Counted from the first letter of the stretch, positions 12,021 through 23,000 are shown. The stretch is DNA of 64,000 nt from Quercus robur (GCF_932294415.1 NC_065537.1:868001-932000), one strand, 5' to 3'. Numbers and translations are program-made. The notes: generated by a model not told the origin, from the letters alone.

Positions 12021-12653
12021 CTGTAAATATAACATTCACCATTGTCACATGTAACATGAAGTAGATTAGATTAGGATTAAAGTTTTTTTGAAAATTTGAG
12101 TAATGCAATATGAAGTAGATTAGACTAGGATTACCAAAGGAAAAATAATCAAGGCTTTTAATGACACTTAACATGAACTTTGCCTGAATGATGACAAAAG
12201 ATATTTTGTCCAACATAATATCTTAGAGCCAAAAAAAACCCCCAAAAAAGAAGAAGAAGAAAAGAACCATGTTGGATTGAATGTTCATCATTATTATGTT
12301 CATCATCTTGCAAATTTATTTTTTCTTCAACAATTTCTTCATGATCATCAACATTTACTACCTCTCCCTCTTTCTATATTTTAATATTTCTTTTCTTTAT
12401 ATTTTTTCTTAGCATTCTATGTGTCAAGGCAACACTACGTGCTTTGTTTAATAAAAGCACACACAGCAAGAAATTATGATCCGTCAGAGTAATGAAATAG
12501 TATTTTATACGACAAAATACATTTTAAAAAAAGGGGCGAAAAGTTACCTCATGAATTAATTTGGACAAAGAGTTCCCCGCAGGACATTGCCAATACTATC
12601 GCTGTGAAATGGTTCTGTGCTCTGCTCTCAAACCTTACCAATTTAGCAAAACT
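12021..12653. other. Spacer between SABATH relic and NLR gene
   Basis: AT-rich sequence with no family match. It would hold the 3' UTR of the NLR gene, and the missing first SABATH exon is not found here. Confidence 0.5.
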
Positions 12654-15600
12654 TCAGTTTCCGAAGCATCCCCCATGAATCCCAGGATAGATTTGAATGT
12701 TGGGAATGTGAGCAATTTTATGCCAATCCTTGCCACTATGTTTCTTGCACCGCCTCTCTAAATTTGGACAACCTCCAATTTCCAGACTCTTGAGTGCAGT
12801 AAGTTTCTGCAACCCCTCCGGTAAAGACGTTAGATTAGGACAGTACGAAATTCCCAAACCTGAAAGTGACGTGAGGGATCCCATCTGTTTTGGCAGAGAA
12901 GATAATCCTTTACAATAGGAAAATCCCAACAAACGCAGAGCAGTTAGATGTTGAATACTCTCTGGTAGTGATATTAGCTCATTACATCGCGAAAAAATTA
13001 ATTCTTCAAGTGTAGTTAAATATTGAATTCCCTCCAACGAAGTGCAGAATTTCTCACAATTGGATATAGTCAAGGTCCGAAGTGAAGATAAGCCCAACAA
13101 AACGTTATTAGGAAAGAACATAAGACTTTTACCGTCCGTTATATGTAGGTGTTCCAAAGAACGTAGGTTTTGGACTCCAGGAAGAGTTTCGAGATCGTAG
13201 CAAAAATAAAGATTCAGTCTTTTCAATGCTGAAAGATTTTCCAACCCAATTCTTAGTGACTTGTGATTGCGTAGTCCATTTATTTCTAAGGATGTAAGCA
13301 TTTTATGATTATGCAACAGATTATCTGGAAGAACTGTTGAATCCTGGCATCCAGAAAACTGAAGGGAAGAAAGTGAAGTGAGATTCATTACTGACCTAAT
13401 TAACATTGCATTGTTTCTTCCCATTTCCAAACTTGTAATCGAAGGAATAAAAGGCAATTCAACTAACTTTGGGCAGTAATTGATTTTTAATGTGCTTAGG
13501 CGGGGAAAAATTTCTCTTCCATGCACTGTTCTCCATTCCTCCAAATTATCCATACCACATAACTCCAATCTCTCCAATGATGGGAATGAAATTACAGTGT
13601 CCCCATAGAACTCATTGCCAAGATACTTCACAGCAGCCATGCCACTTATAAAAAGATCCTTAAGGAAGGATAGTTTCCCTAGAGGTGGAAGATGTTCACA
13701 TCTTTCACAATATTGTAGTGAAATTTCAACCAGATTTTGAAGAAGTGAATCTTCCATCCATGTTGGAAACTTTGAACCACCGTATGTTTCTATGCGCAAC
13801 TTTTTCAGATTTGAATGAGGTTGGAGACCGTCAAGAACATCTTCTACATGTGCTGGTGTATTGCTCTCGTCTTCTCCTCGCCAAACCAAACTCACTGAGT
13901 GAAGATTTTCTTTCCCAATCAAATTGGCATTTTTTGCATCCATTAAATTTGTTACATTATCAAGCTCCTTTAAGCACAACACACCCCGAAGATTAAGCCA
14001 TTTCAGCTCATTTATTTGATAACCATCATCCTTGCCAGCAATGAAAAGGCTCAATGAACGGAGACAAGTTAGTTGTCCCATTTCCTTGGGCATACGAGTT
14101 AGGGAAGAACAGCCAGTGAGGCCTAGATATGTAAGATTTTTCATGTGCTTCATACCATTGGGTAACTCTAAAAGAAAATAACAGTAATCTAGTTTCAGCA
14201 CTTCTAGGTTCAAAAGGCAAGTTGTTGATTCAGGTAAAATTTTGATTCTAGAATGAGACATGTCGAGATACCTCAAATGTTTTAAATTATTGATGATGGA
14301 CCTTGGTACTCCCTTAACAGCATATCTAAAATCGCATACCCGAAGATACTTTTGCTTCAATAACAAGGGCAAAAAAGATTTATGATGACCGTAATAATCA
14401 GGTGTTGTCTGGATGCATGAGCGTAGAGATTGAACTTTGTATAAGTCCTTAGTCCAAGGAATCACTTCTGAGCTCATGGTAAAAGACAAGTGACGAATCC
14501 TTTTTGAAACTTTCATTTCTTTACCCGATTCCACTGTAGAGCATTCAAGCATCATAATAAATTGAGCAAGGTCATGCATAAGATCATGCATTTTACATGT
14601 TATATTGCCAAGAACATCCTCCTTGACATCTTGAAAGAATGATCTCCAAACTAATTCATTGAAGATATCATGGCCAACATCATGCAAATTTAATAGTCCT
14701 TTGGGGGGAATAAAACCATTAGCCAACCACAATTGTATCAATGTGTCCATCTCAAGCGAATGATCTTTGGGGAATACACAACAGTAAGCAAAACATTGTT
14801 TCAAATATGGGGGTAAATGGTGATAACTCAACCTTAGGGCAGGTAAGATGGAATTTTCACCTTCTAGCAAATCCCAAATTTCACTTTCTTTCACAAATGA
14901 CCACTCACTCTTCCTACTTTTTAAGCTCATGAGGCTTCCAAGAGCCTTTATTGCTAGAGGTATCCCTCCACACTTCTTCACTATTTCCTTGCCAATTGAT
15001 TCCAATTCTGAGTTCTCCTCTACCCTTCCCATCCGCAATGCACGTCCCTTGAACAAGGACCAAGAATCAGCCTCTGACAAACATCCCATGTGATGTATTG
15101 GAAGTGTGGCCATCATAAGTGCAACTTTTTCAATCCGAGTTGTCACTATAACCATACTCCCTTTCGCCCCACACCTCAGTGCAGCTTTTAGGCCATCCCA
15201 TTTGTCATGGTACTCATTCCAGACATCATCCAAAACAAGTAAAAATCTCCTCCCACGCAATTTTTTTTGTAGGTGTTGCTGTTGTGAATCCAACTCTGAA
15301 AGACTACATGCATTTCCATCAATGGACTCTATGATCGCTCCCACCAACCTTCTTATATGGAAATCATCTGATACACAAACCCAAATTCTCATCTCAAAAT
15401 GCCTCTCCACCCGTGCATCATTGTAAACTAACTGTGCAAGTGTTGTTTTTCCCACGCCCCCCATACCCCATACAGCATAAATGGCAAGATTATCTTGATT
15501 AGACACATCAGTGAGCAACACTTCAATTATCTTTTCTTTCTCTCCCCCTCTTCCATAAATCTCACTTTCATTCACAATTGAGCTAGTTTGTCGCCTTTCT

Positions 15601-16058
15601 ATATCAAGAACTTCCATATTTATAACTCCCTCTCTCAAATGAAACTTTGATCTCTCCATGGAAATGGCTTCCAATCTCTCCCTCACATTTTTCAATTTAT
15701 GTGCCATCTTCATGCGAAATATAAGTCTATTTCGAACAGAAAATAAGCTACTTACTTGGCTTTTCACACCTCTCTCTCTTTCCACCTTTCGGCTTAGAGC
15801 TTCAGTTGCAAACTCATCTAGAACATCATCCGCATCATAAGCTCCATCTTTGAGCTTTCGCAGCCAATTCCTGATAGCCTCACTCCTCCACTGCTTCTCC
15901 TCTGCATCGTGGAGAACCGCCTGGATGGTGGAGAGCGTGCTCTCAAGTTTTTCGAGCTCAGTACTTAGTCCCCAAGCAACTCCGAATTCTTGAAGTGCAC
16001 TAGCATTCAAATTACCCACCATGGAGCTCATCAGGGCAGAAAGAAGTACGTCTGCCAT
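12654..16058 (-). CDS. CC-NB-LRR (CNL) disease-resistance protein, RGA-like
   Basis: A single uninterrupted 1134-aa frame. Residues 1-150 form the Rx-type coiled-coil domain with an AYDADDVLDEF motif (73-83). The NB-ARC domain follows: P-loop GMGGVGKTT at 198-206, kinase-2 LLVLDDVW at 273-280, RNBS-B VIVTTR at 303-308, GLPL-type CGGIPLAIKAL at 363-373, RNBS-D CFAYCCVFP at 422-430 and an MHD motif at 490-492. About twenty leucine-rich repeats run from about 520 to the C-terminus. Such proteins sit in the cytoplasm or at membranes, sense pathogen effectors directly or through a guarded host protein, and trigger cell death. All nucleotide-binding motifs are intact, so it is probably functional. 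The ATG at 16058 is preceded by a GA-rich leader. A fragment of its LRR lies at 10871-10958 and a relic of another NLR at 17846-18351. Confidence 0.95.
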   Translation of the reverse strand: MADVLLSALMSSMVGNLNASALQEFGVAWGLSTELEKLESTLSTIQAVLHDAEEKQWRSEAIRNWLRKLKDGAYDADDVLDEFATEALSRKVERERGVKSQVSSLFSVRNRLIFRMKMAHKLKNVRERLEAISMERSKFHLREGVINMEVLDIERRQTSSIVNESEIYGRGGEKEKIIEVLLTDVSNQDNLAIYAVWGMGGVGKTTLAQLVYNDARVERHFEMRIWVCVSDDFHIRRLVGAIIESIDGNACSLSELDSQQQHLQKKLRGRRFLLVLDDVWNEYHDKWDGLKAALRCGAKGSMVIVTTRIEKVALMMATLPIHHMGCLSEADSWSLFKGRALRMGRVEENSELESIGKEIVKKCGGIPLAIKALGSLMSLKSRKSEWSFVKESEIWDLLEGENSILPALRLSYHHLPPYLKQCFAYCCVFPKDHSLEMDTLIQLWLANGFIPPKGLLNLHDVGHDIFNELVWRSFFQDVKEDVLGNITCKMHDLMHDLAQFIMMLECSTVESGKEMKVSKRIRHLSFTMSSEVIPWTKDLYKVQSLRSCIQTTPDYYGHHKSFLPLLLKQKYLRVCDFRYAVKGVPRSIINNLKHLRYLDMSHSRIKILPESTTCLLNLEVLKLDYCYFLLELPNGMKHMKNLTYLGLTGCSSLTRMPKEMGQLTCLRSLSLFIAGKDDGYQINELKWLNLRGVLCLKELDNVTNLMDAKNANLIGKENLHSVSLVWRGEDESNTPAHVEDVLDGLQPHSNLKKLRIETYGGSKFPTWMEDSLLQNLVEISLQYCERCEHLPPLGKLSFLKDLFISGMAAVKYLGNEFYGDTVISFPSLERLELCGMDNLEEWRTVHGREIFPRLSTLKINYCPKLVELPFIPSITSLEMGRNNAMLIRSVMNLTSLSSLQFSGCQDSTVLPDNLLHNHKMLTSLEINGLRNHKSLRIGLENLSALKRLNLYFCYDLETLPGVQNLRSLEHLHITDGKSLMFFPNNVLLGLSSLRTLTISNCEKFCTSLEGIQYLTTLEELIFSRCNELISLPESIQHLTALRLLGFSYCKGLSSLPKQMGSLTSLSGLGISYCPNLTSLPEGLQKLTALKSLEIGGCPNLERRCKKHSGKDWHKIAHIPNIQIYPGIHGGCFGN

Positions 16059-16060
16059 AG

Positions 16061-16085
16061 CCTCTCTCTCTCTCTCTCTCTCTCT
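16061..16085. repeat. (CT)n tract in the 5' leader of the NLR gene
   Basis: On the coding (minus) strand this is a run of about 12 GA repeats ending 2-3 nt before the NLR start codon. It is therefore likely to be transcribed in the 5' UTR. GA tracts are common in plant core promoters and leaders; a role here is inference. Confidence 0.85.
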
Positions 16086-16802
16086 GTGGCAACAAATTGT
16101 GTTTGGAATACAGGATTGCTCAAGAGAAGTGAATTGCCAAAAGGGAAATGCTTCGAATATCAGCTTAATGGTGCTTCACGGCCTAAATGTGTGTTTTTTA
16201 ATAAACTTTTGATTGAGTAGTTACTGTGCAAGTCTTTGAACCTTTGGCCCCACGCGGCGTGGACTTGACTTAGTTACAACCTGATGGGGTTTTCATCTTC
16301 ACCTCCTAGATTCTTAGCCAATAAGCAAGCTTTGTTTACTGTTTCATCTGGCTCCACACGTGACTCGACTGCCAATGAGCAGAGCATCTACTAATTATCA
16401 AATCGTTTGTTAATAGATACTTTTTTTTCTTGAGAGGAATGCTTTTGGGTCCCCAAAGTCTAAATAGAATTATCGTAATTGGGAAAAGTATGTTAAACAC
16501 GCGGTATGTAATAAACATCCCCATCTTAGTTTATGTTTGTTAATTATTTGTTCCGTGTTAAGGAATTGACAATCTAAGAGAGTATGGAAATTGGAAGAAG
16601 TTAACAAATTGCATTAAACTCTTATATAATTAAAAAATTTAGAATATTTTAAATCATTTTTTTAGTAAATAAATTAAAGATTACATATTAGAGTATAATA
16701 ATAATTTTAAAAAACATAAAATTTGACAAATCAATTAATTTCAATTAAATTAAATAATAGGTGTTATTTTTATATGATATAATAGAAATATAATTATAAC
16801 AA
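16086..16802. other. Probable NLR promoter region
   Basis: This non-coding sequence lies upstream of the minus-strand NLR gene and becomes strongly AT-rich beyond 16550. I could not assign a TATA box with confidence. Confidence 0.4.
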
Positions 16803-17200
16803 GGACAAAATTTAGTTATAAAATTGGTTGTAGTATAAAACTACAATCTTAGTCAATGTGTTTTTATTGAAAGTGAATTTTGACAAATCCACCATTAGAT
16901 TACATATTCTTCTTATATCTTCCATATTTGCAAAATTTCTAGAAAATTAAAGATCAAAAGCTATGTCATCAATAAATTTTTTAAATTGTAAGTTTTTGTA
17001 GTTTAAAATGATGCATAAAATATAATTGTATAGATCATATAGTGAATAATATCTAATTGTCACAAAATTTGATGTATATATTAAGAGTATAAAGAATATG
17101 CAATTTAACAGTTAGATTTTCAAAATATGTAGTAATATTAATGATATTGAGGAAGGTTGTAGTCTTAGAATACAATCAATTTTGTAACTAAACTTTATCC
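16803..17200. mobile_element. MULE-type MITE with perfect 9-bp TSD
   Basis: The ends are inverted: GGACAAAATTTAGTTATAAA on the left, and on the right the complement of GGATAAAGTTTAGTTACAAA. Direct repeats TTATAACAA flank it at 16794-16802 and 17201-17209. A 9-bp target duplication is the hallmark of Mutator-like elements. The 398-bp interior is AT-rich and non-coding. Relatives lie at 53976-54351 and 61352-61746. Confidence 0.88.
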
Positions 17201-17563
17201 TTATAACAATTCCAAATGAAAAAGTTTCCTTTTGTTTATAGATGACAAAGTAGAGCATGTCTCAAACTTTCTAACCATAATAGTCATAGGATAACCGTGT
17301 AAGAGAAAAACTTATAAAATAATTAATTACTCAAATAAAAATTACAGAATTTGAAGATGGAATGGTGTCCAATTCTTTGCAAAAGAGGGACAGGAGAGGA
17401 ATGGCCCAAGATTTCCCATATCTCTAACATCGACTTTGATCAATTTGGCACGATAACTTCTTCTGACGCTTCTTCTTCTTCTCCTTGGTCTTCTTCTTTT
17501 ATTTTGCAATATATCAATATTAAGTTAATAAAAATGTTACCTTTCTGCCAAAATTTCCCACTG

Positions 17564-17614
17564 AAAAAAAAAAAAAAAAAAAAAAAAAAAAACAACAACA
17601 ACAACAACAACAAC
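17564..17614. repeat. Poly-A followed by (CAA)n
   Basis: Twenty-nine A residues are followed by seven CAA units. It could be the tail of an old retroposed copy, but no body upstream is recognisable. Confidence 0.85.
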
Positions 17615-17727
17615 GCTGGTTGATGAATTTATCTGGTTCTCAGTCATTTGAATTAAGCGATTTATTGTTTAGATTGGGTTATTTTGTGATTTATCTAAAA
17701 TTGCTTAATAAATATCCAAATGATTAT

Positions 17728-17779
17728 CTTCTTCTTCTTCTTCTTCTTCTTCTTCTTCTCCTCCTCCTCCTCCTCCTCC
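17728..17779. repeat. (CTT)n-(CTC)n compound microsatellite
   Basis: Eleven or so CTT units pass directly into about seven CTC units, a typical compound microsatellite. Confidence 0.9.
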
Positions 17780-17797
17780 AATCCCATTCCATTCTTC

Positions 17798-17887
17798 CCA
17801 CTATATTAATCCATAAAATTCGAGAGATATCAAATTTGGGAACCACTATATTAATCCATAAAATTCGAGAGATATCAAATTTGGGAA
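17798..17887. repeat. Perfect 2 x 45-bp tandem repeat
   Basis: Two units beginning CCACTATATTAATCC and ending CAAATTTGGGAA are adjacent and appear identical (17798-17842 and 17843-17887). The second unit overlaps the end of the NLR relic frame. Confidence 0.92.
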
Positions 17888-18351
17888 TAACATTATTGAT
17901 ATATTGTCTTTCTCCTTCTTTTCGGATTCTTCTATTCCCATAAATTCAACCCCTAACCCTTTCAATCTATAAATCTCCCATATTTTCAATGATTTAAGGA
18001 CCGGAAGTTTTCCTAGAGGAGGCAAATGCTCTATAAATAAACAGTCAAAAAAAAGTTTTTTCAAGTTGGTCAAAGACACCATCCAAGGAGATATTATCGG
18101 TCCCTTGTAGTAAAGAATGCTTAAATCTTCCAAGTTAGGAGGTGGCTCTAAGGCATTCGGAACTAATGCATCCATCCCCCTTGTTGTTTCCTTAGGATCC
18201 CATTTGTATGGGTCAAACAATAGCTTCAAAGTGGCAAGCCTTTGCACTTTTCTACTATTTGCCTACTGAGGCCTTCTAGTTGCTCACATTGCCTAGGATC
18301 CCTATTAAAAAATGCTATTTTTCTAAACACCAACCAACAATCTTCAATTAT
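17846..18351 (-). pseudogene. NLR relic: NB-ARC piece joined directly to LRR piece
   Basis: Reading the minus strand from 18351, one frame gives IIEDCWLVFRKIAFFNRDPR, then QCEQLEGLSRQIVEKCKGLPL and a stop. This is the RNBS-B to GLPL part of an RGA-type NB-ARC domain. From about 18247, in another frame that overlaps the GLPL codons, the sequence reads as LRR: NLKKLFFDC, EHLPPLGKLPVLKSLKIW and MLFPNLISLEFYG, ending at 17846. About 300 residues that separate these parts in a normal NLR (RNBS-D, MHD, early LRRs) are missing. An internal deletion is therefore inferred. The LINE at 18408 inserted just upstream of the relic. Confidence 0.85.
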
Positions 18352-18595
18352 AACCAAATAGTATTTTTCGCATTTTCTAAAACATGATTTTAACTGTGTC
18401 CCTTATATAAATCAAGTGTATTAAGCACACCTTGAAAAGCTTGCTGGAGTGCTCTCGCGCTTTTGGCACGTAGAAGCAGAGTGAGTCCCACAGTTTTCTA
18501 CACTTGTGGGAGTTCAGTGACCTCTTCCCAGTGTTCTGGGTGGTGAGGTCAGGGAAGTTTTTATTGTTTCAAAGTTTCGTTTTCTGTCAAGAAAC

Positions 18596-20080
18596 ATGGC
18601 GGAGGAGTTGGAAATACTTTGGCGAAAGTTAACGGTCACTGATGAGGAGGAAGAAAGTGTAATACTGGGTAGGGAGTGTACGAGAGCAACAAAAGAAAGG
18701 GGGAAAAACTGTCTACTCATGAAGGTGCTTTCTCGGAGAGGGGTTATGCTAGATGCTCTAAGGAAAAATATTAGAATGTTATGGAAACCAAATAAGAGCA
18801 TCCAGATCTCGGTAATAGGAGAGGAAGTTTATCTAGTGGAGTTTGATGATGAACGAGATAAGAAGAGAGTTCTTGAGATGAGTCCTTGGCACTACGAGAA
18901 ACAACTGGTGTTGCTGCAGCAGTTTGAAGGGGATAAAGAACCAAAGGATCTTGTCTTCAAGTGGTGCCCGTTCTGGGTTCAAATCTACAATCTACCTCTC
19001 AAACACAGGACAAGAGAAACAGGTTTGGCCATTGGGGCTAGTCTTGGAGAGGTTTTGGAGGTGGATGTGGCTGACTCAGGGGTACAATGGGGGAAATGTC
19101 TCTGTGTGCGAGTGAGGATAGACGTAACAAGAAAACTGATACGGGAAAGAAAAACAAAGGTTGAGGAGGGAGTGGATCGGTGGGTGCTCTTCAAATACGA
19201 GCGTTTACCGAATTTCTGCTATCGATGTGGGCTTTTGGAACACGACTTAAAGGAGTGCCCACAGAATAGGGGAGGCGATAAAGAAGGCGAAACAGAGGAG
19301 CTTCAATACGGGGCATGGATGAGGGGAGATCCGGTGAAGAAGTCGGGCTGGGAACCTCACCTCATTAAGAATAACGATGGCGGGGACATCAGGGGAAAAA
19401 GGCCTGGCAGCGGGAATAGAAGTCCAATGGTTCAAACGTCGAGGTGTGAAGCAGGGGGGCCTGAAAAGGAAGCGACTGTGGTGCAGTTCCTCGGGGAGAG
19501 TTATGAGGAGAAGTCGACAAAAAAGTCAGAGAGAGGGGAGCGAAACAAGGTGGAGCTTCACCAAAATGGAATGCTCAGTATTACAAGTGAAACCCCAAAA
19601 GACACTCTACCCATTTTGGTGAAAGTTGGTGAGGTGAGTGTTCAGGCTACCAACGTAAAAGAAGGGGATGGGCAGAAGGAGACAGTGGCGAGAAATGAGG
19701 AGTCCCCACCTTTTAAATTTGAGCATGGGCCAAAGAATAAGGAAGTGGAGCCAAGTGTGGGCTTGGAAAGAAATAAAGCTGAGGGCCCAATGGCCATGAA
19801 TTATGAGATAAGTGTGGGCTGGATTGCGGAGTCCTTAAGCCCAACCAGCGGCCACTGGAAACGAAGGGCTAGAGCAGGCCAATCTAAAGGGAAGGAAAAG
19901 GTTGCAAGCCCAGCTGAAAAGAAAAGAGGGAGTCTGACTCCTTTAGGTGAGATTGACCAGAATGTTCTGGTGAGAAAACGAAGAAAGGTGGAGAAACTTG
20001 GAGATGGCGAAGCAGGAAAAGAAAATGAAAAGGATGGCGGAGAGGCGGTTGCTGCTGCGCAGCACCGCCGAGCTCAATGA
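18596..20080 (+). CDS. LINE ORF1 protein (DUF4283-like, CCHC zinc knuckle)
   Basis: A 494-aa protein that starts MAEELEILWRKLTVTDEEE. Its N-terminal half resembles the DUF4283 domain of plant LINE ORF1p and Ta11-type proteins: VYLVEFDDERDKKRVLEMSP, then PFWVQIYNLPL. A CCHC zinc knuckle with C208, C211, H216 and C221 (CX2CX4HX4C) follows. The C-terminal half is charged and low in complexity, ending with basic KRRKVE-type patches. ORF1p binds the element RNA and forms the RNP with the ORF2 enzyme. The stop codon overlaps the ORF2 start in ATGA at 20077-20080. Confidence 0.92.
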   Translation: MAEELEILWRKLTVTDEEEESVILGRECTRATKERGKNCLLMKVLSRRGVMLDALRKNIRMLWKPNKSIQISVIGEEVYLVEFDDERDKKRVLEMSPWHYEKQLVLLQQFEGDKEPKDLVFKWCPFWVQIYNLPLKHRTRETGLAIGASLGEVLEVDVADSGVQWGKCLCVRVRIDVTRKLIRERKTKVEEGVDRWVLFKYERLPNFCYRCGLLEHDLKECPQNRGGDKEGETEELQYGAWMRGDPVKKSGWEPHLIKNNDGGDIRGKRPGSGNRSPMVQTSRCEAGGPEKEATVVQFLGESYEEKSTKKSERGERNKVELHQNGMLSITSETPKDTLPILVKVGEVSVQATNVKEGDGQKETVARNEESPPFKFEHGPKNKEVEPSVGLERNKAEGPMAMNYEISVGWIAESLSPTSGHWKRRARAGQSKGKEKVASPAEKKRGSLTPLGEIDQNVLVRKRRKVEKLGDGEAGKENEKDGGEAVAAAQHRRAQ

Positions 20081-23000
20081 GCATCTTGGCGTGGAACTGT
20101 CGTGGCCTGGGGTCAGCTACGGCGGTGCGATCTCTCACCGATCTGGTGAAAGAAGTTTATCCTTTCTTGGTTTTCTTATCAGAGACCAAGGCAAAACAGA
20201 GAAGAATAAAGGGCCTTCAGAGAAAGCTTCAGCTAACTCAGGGTATCACGGTGCCTTGCGACGGTCGAAGTGGAGGGCTGGTGTTGATGTGGAAGGAAGG
20301 GGCGGAGGTGTGTTTACAAAGCTGTTCAAACTCCCATATTGACGTGGTGGTTCGCGAAGGAAACGGTGCGCTGCCATGGCGAGCAACGGGGTTCTACGGT
20401 CATCCGGATGCAGGTATGAGATTTATTTCATGGGAGTTAATTAGATCTCTTAAGAGGCAGTGTGATCTTCCGTGGGTCTTCTTTGGGGATTTTAATGAAA
20501 TTGTTCATTCGGATGAGAAACTAGGGTGGTTAGATAGGGATGCGAGACAAATGGAGGGGTTTAGAGAATGCTTATCGGATTGTGGTTTGGTTGATCTTGG
20601 TTTTGTGGGGCAACGTTATACTTGGTGTAATGGAAGAATTGGGGAGCAACGAACTCTGGTTAGACTTGACAGGATGGTAGCAAATGAAAGGTGGTTGAAT
20701 ATGTTTAGGGAGGCAAAGGTGTATCATAGAGCAATGGCGGCGTCCGACCACTGTTTGCTCAACTTGTCCCTCAGGCGCCAAGTTAATAGAAGGGGGGGAA
20801 GAAAACGCTTCATGTTCGAAGCAATGTGGACTAGGGAGGAGGGGTGTAGGAAGGTGATTGAAGAGGCCTGGGATCCGTTAAATTGCAACCCGGATGTGCA
20901 GATTATGGATAGATTAAAGTGTTGCCAGGAGGGGCTGCAGACTTGGAACAGGAGAGTTTTCGGCAATGTAAATAAGACATTGAAACAAAAGCAGAACCGC
21001 CTTCAACAATTGGAAATGTTGAACTTACTTCATGAACCAGCGGAGGAAATTAAAGCACTAAAGAAGGAGATAAACGAAGTCACACTCCGGGAGGAGATGA
21101 TGTGGAACCAGAGATCAAGGGCAGTGTGGGTTAAGTGTGGGGATCGAAACACAAAGTTTTTTCATGCTACGGCGAGCAATAGACGTAGGAGAAATAGGAT
21201 TGAAGGCCTTTATGATTGTGAAGGCAGGTGGAAGGAGGATAAAGAAGAAGTGGAAGGCATAATTCTGAATTATTTTCAGGAAATTTTCAGTACTAGCCAC
21301 CCTGTTGAGTTCGGCTGTAGTCTTGGAGCAATAGAAAGGAGGGTATCAGATGATATGAATGATGATCTCCTTCAAGAGTTCCGAGAAGAGGAGGTTAGGT
21401 GTGCCTTGAAGCAAATGCATCCGACAAAGTCTCCAGGACCGGACGGTATGTCCCCTGTCTTCTTTCAATCTTATTGGGATGTGGTGGGTCCCCAGGTGGT
21501 AGATTGTGTTCTTAATACTATTAAAACCGGTGTTATGCCAAATGGTTTAAATGATACATTTATCTGCTTAATCCCTAAAGTTAATTGTCCCCAAAAGATG
21601 TCGGAATTTCGTCCGATTAGTTTATGTAATGTTATATATAAAATGGTTTCAAAAGTGTTAGCTAATAGGTTAAAGAAAGTCCTTCCAGCAGTTATTAGTG
21701 AGGCCCAAAGTGCGTTTGTACCAGGGCGGCAGATTACAGACAATGTCCTGGTGGCTTTCGAAACCATGCACTACATAAATCAAAAAAGAATGGGAAAGAA
21801 GGGGTTGATGGCAATAAAACTGGATATGAGCAAGGCTTATGACCGGGTTGAATGGGCATACTTAGAGGCGATAATGCGCCGTTTGGGTTTTCAAGAAAGA
21901 TGGATCTCTTTGATGATGATGTGTGTGAATTCTGTGTCATACTCTGTGCTCTTGAATGGGGAGCCAAAGGGCAGAATCCTTCCTACTCGAGGCCTAAGAC
22001 AAGGGGATCCTATTTCCCCGTACCTCTTTCTGTTGTGTGCTGAGGGCCTCTCGACCATGCTTCGTGTGGGTGAAGTTAGGGGAATACCAAGAGGCATTGC
22101 GGTATGTAGGCAAGCTCCAGTGGTCTCTCATTTGCTAGTTGCAGATGACTGTATAGTCTTTTGCAATGCGTCTATAGAGGAAGGAGCTAGAGTAACGAAA
22201 ATTCTTGAGGAGTATGAGAGGGAGTCAGGGCAGAAGCTAAATAGAGAGAAGACTTCCCTCTTTTCCAGCAAGAATACAAGCGAGGAGGTTAAAGAGGAAG
22301 TTAAGGACATGTTTGGGGCCCAGGTCATCCACCAACATGAGCGCTACTTGGGGCTGCCCCCTCTGGTGGGGAGGGGAAAAAAGAAAGCTTTCCAGCGTAT
22401 TCTGGACCAGGTTGGTCGTAAAGTTGCGGGTTGGAAGGGGAAGTTACTAACTATGGCTGGTCGGGAAATTCTAATTAAGGCGGTTGCCCAAGCTACTCCT
22501 ATGTACACTATGAATTGTTTTAAACTCCCGGATGCTTTATGTAATGAGATCAATTCCTTGATTAGAAACTTTTGGTGGGGTCAACGGGACAAAGAAAGAA
22601 AACTAGCTTGGCTAGCATGGGAGAAGATGTGTACTCCCAAAGCTGAGGGGGGGATGGGCTTCAAGGATCTTAAAGCTTTTAACCTTGCTTTGCTCGCAAA
22701 ACAAGGGTGGAGGCTCATTCAAAACACGGAGTCCCTTGCACATAGAGTTTTGAAAGCTAAGTATTTTCCAAACTCCAATTTTCTAGAGGCCCAAATTGGT
22801 AAGAAACCGTCGTATACTTGGAGGAGTTTGATGGATGCAAAAGAAGTTCTTCGAAGAGGATGGAAATGGAATATTGGGAATGGGCAAAAAACAAAAATAT
22901 GGGCAGATAGGTGGATCCCAATTCCAAATTCCTTCATGGTTGTTAGCCCTAAACCCCAAAACTTTGAGGGCGAGCTAGTGGAGACCCTCATTGACCGGGA

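Larger units (their letters stand above)
17201..17797. other. Spacer rich in simple repeats
   Basis: No gene is seen. The tract holds the A/CAA run and the CTT/CTC run annotated separately. Translated frames through them (poly-Lys/Asn, poly-Leu) are artefacts. Confidence 0.6.

Noticed and set aside
13685..13996. Plus-strand 103-aa frame within the NLR gene
   Set aside because: It is antisense to the LRR coding sequence, with no independent signal.
17798..17887. Two-unit repeat considered as a CRISPR-like array
   Set aside because: The units are directly adjacent without spacers, and the genome is a plant nucleus.
17351..17943. Frames with poly-Lys/Asn and poly-Leu
   Set aside because: They are translations of A, CAA, CTT and CTC microsatellites.
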